A stretch of 62,229 bases of DNA, from positions 1-62,229 of the forward strand of contig CBDDBX010000033.1 in the NCBI GenBank assembly GCA_965225955.1, given 5' to 3'. The translations under genes were made by a program, and so were the position numbers. The notes under the pieces were generated by a model. It searched no databases, was not told the origin of the DNA, and saw only the letters and a list, made by a program, of their open reading frames with translations. This stretch comes from CBDDBX01 sp965225955 (GTDB lineage Bacteria > Acidobacteriota > Aminicenantia > UBA2199). Shown piece by piece: positions 61,863 through 62,229 of this stretch (positions within the stretch are counted from its first letter, which is position 1; each line of letters starts with the position of its first letter).

Positions 61863-62229
61863 ATGAGCAGATTTTTATCAATTTTACTAACTATTACCCT
61901 GGTTTCCGGCTCTACTCTTATTTACAGTAAAACAGATCCTGTAGTTAAGAGAATTATTGCAATCGGAAAAAAAGACAACAGAACCATGAAACATCTGGAT
62001 ACTCTCTGTAACCGGTTTGGAGGACGCCCTATAGGCTCTGATGCATATATCAACGCTGCGAAATGGGCTGCATACAAATTCAGACAGTGGGGAATGAAAG
62101 TTGAGATGGATAAAGCCGGAGAAATGGCTATCGGTTTTAACAGAGGCCCATGGTTTGGCAGAATGACCAGTCCGGAATCGATGCATCTTCACTTTGCAAC
62201 TCCTTCATATTCTGCAGGCACAAAAGGCA
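61863..62229 (+). CDS. M28-family peptidase, N-terminal part (runs off the window)
   Basis: The first 122 codons of an exported peptidase: signal peptide (SRFLSILLTITLVSGSTLIYS, split: SRFLSILLTI and TLVSGSTLIYS), then LCNRFGGRPIGSDAYINAA, AAYKFRQWGMKVEMDK and GRMTSPESMHLHFATPSY. These match the opening of plasma glutamate carboxypeptidase-like (PGCP, family M28) proteins. The zinc-binding catalytic domain lies beyond the window. The start follows TGGAG. Together with the S9 and M29 enzymes it suggests active use of peptides. Confidence 0.8.
   Translation, partial: MSRFLSILLTITLVSGSTLIYSKTDPVVKRIIAIGKKDNRTMKHLDTLCNRFGGRPIGSDAYINAAKWAAYKFRQWGMKVEMDKAGEMAIGFNRGPWFGRMTSPESMHLHFATPSYSAGTKG

Overview
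The window is AT-rich, compact bacterial DNA from a Gram-negative (diderm) organism. The evidence for two membranes is a full Tol-Pal set (TolQ, TolR, a TolA/TonB-like protein, TolB, Pal, CpoB), SurA/PpiC-type periplasmic foldases, LspA and several lipoproteins, and muropeptide recycling enzymes. The species and phylum cannot be named from sequence alone. The mix of MglA-type GTPase, partner-switching phosphatase, EndoQ-type nuclease, very large repeat-rich secreted proteins and degenerate intergenic repeats suits a poorly sampled environmental lineage (inference). About 48 protein genes are supported. No rRNA, tRNA, CRISPR array or insertion sequence was seen.

Layout: 1-2982 (minus) is a surface protein with a possible beta-barrel, a PKD domain and a chain of bacterial repeats, broken by two single-base frameshifts. 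3350-6522 (minus) holds an M29 aminopeptidase and a TetM/EF-G-like GTPase. 6800-7744 (plus) is an AEC permease. 8209-17476 is an accessory stretch: a secreted phosphatase/nuclease-fold protein, a PsiD-like phosphatidylserine-decarboxylase-family enzyme beside an Orn/Lys/Arg decarboxylase, a stand-alone decarboxylase wing domain, and several unknown small proteins. They are separated by a family of ~150-bp composite repeats that carry a terminator-like hairpin and a GTAAAG-N4-CTTTAC palindrome. 17524-23517 encodes a 1997-residue secreted protein with eleven ~100-residue Fn3-like repeats. 23959-28605 holds GDP-mannose synthesis, a pterin dehydratase, a DUF255 protein and a corrinoid adenosyltransferase.

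29031-57299 is almost entirely minus-strand housekeeping genes. One block is ileS-lspA-rluD. A second runs ~9.5 kb from a strong promoter at 42962-42990 (pal, cpoB, ssb, mglA-like, two exported proteins, two PpiC/SurA foldases, EndoQ, LOG) to an intrinsic terminator at 33431-33486. A third is tolQRAB, preceded by a response regulator/phosphatase and its STAS partner. A fourth starts at lepB and runs through gmd, a cupin mannose isomerase, apt, a giant NtrY-like kinase, LD-carboxypeptidase and mpl. 57560-62229 holds a class V aminotransferase, an S9 peptidase, a Nim-like flavin protein and the start of an M28 peptidase.

Common threads are envelope integrity (Tol-Pal, foldases, signal peptidases, peptidoglycan recycling), surface sugars (ManC, cupin isomerase, Gmd) and secretion of large repeat proteins. 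Several genes appear to be transcribed as leaderless mRNAs: a -10 box sits exactly 6 nt before an ATG that has no ribosome binding site.
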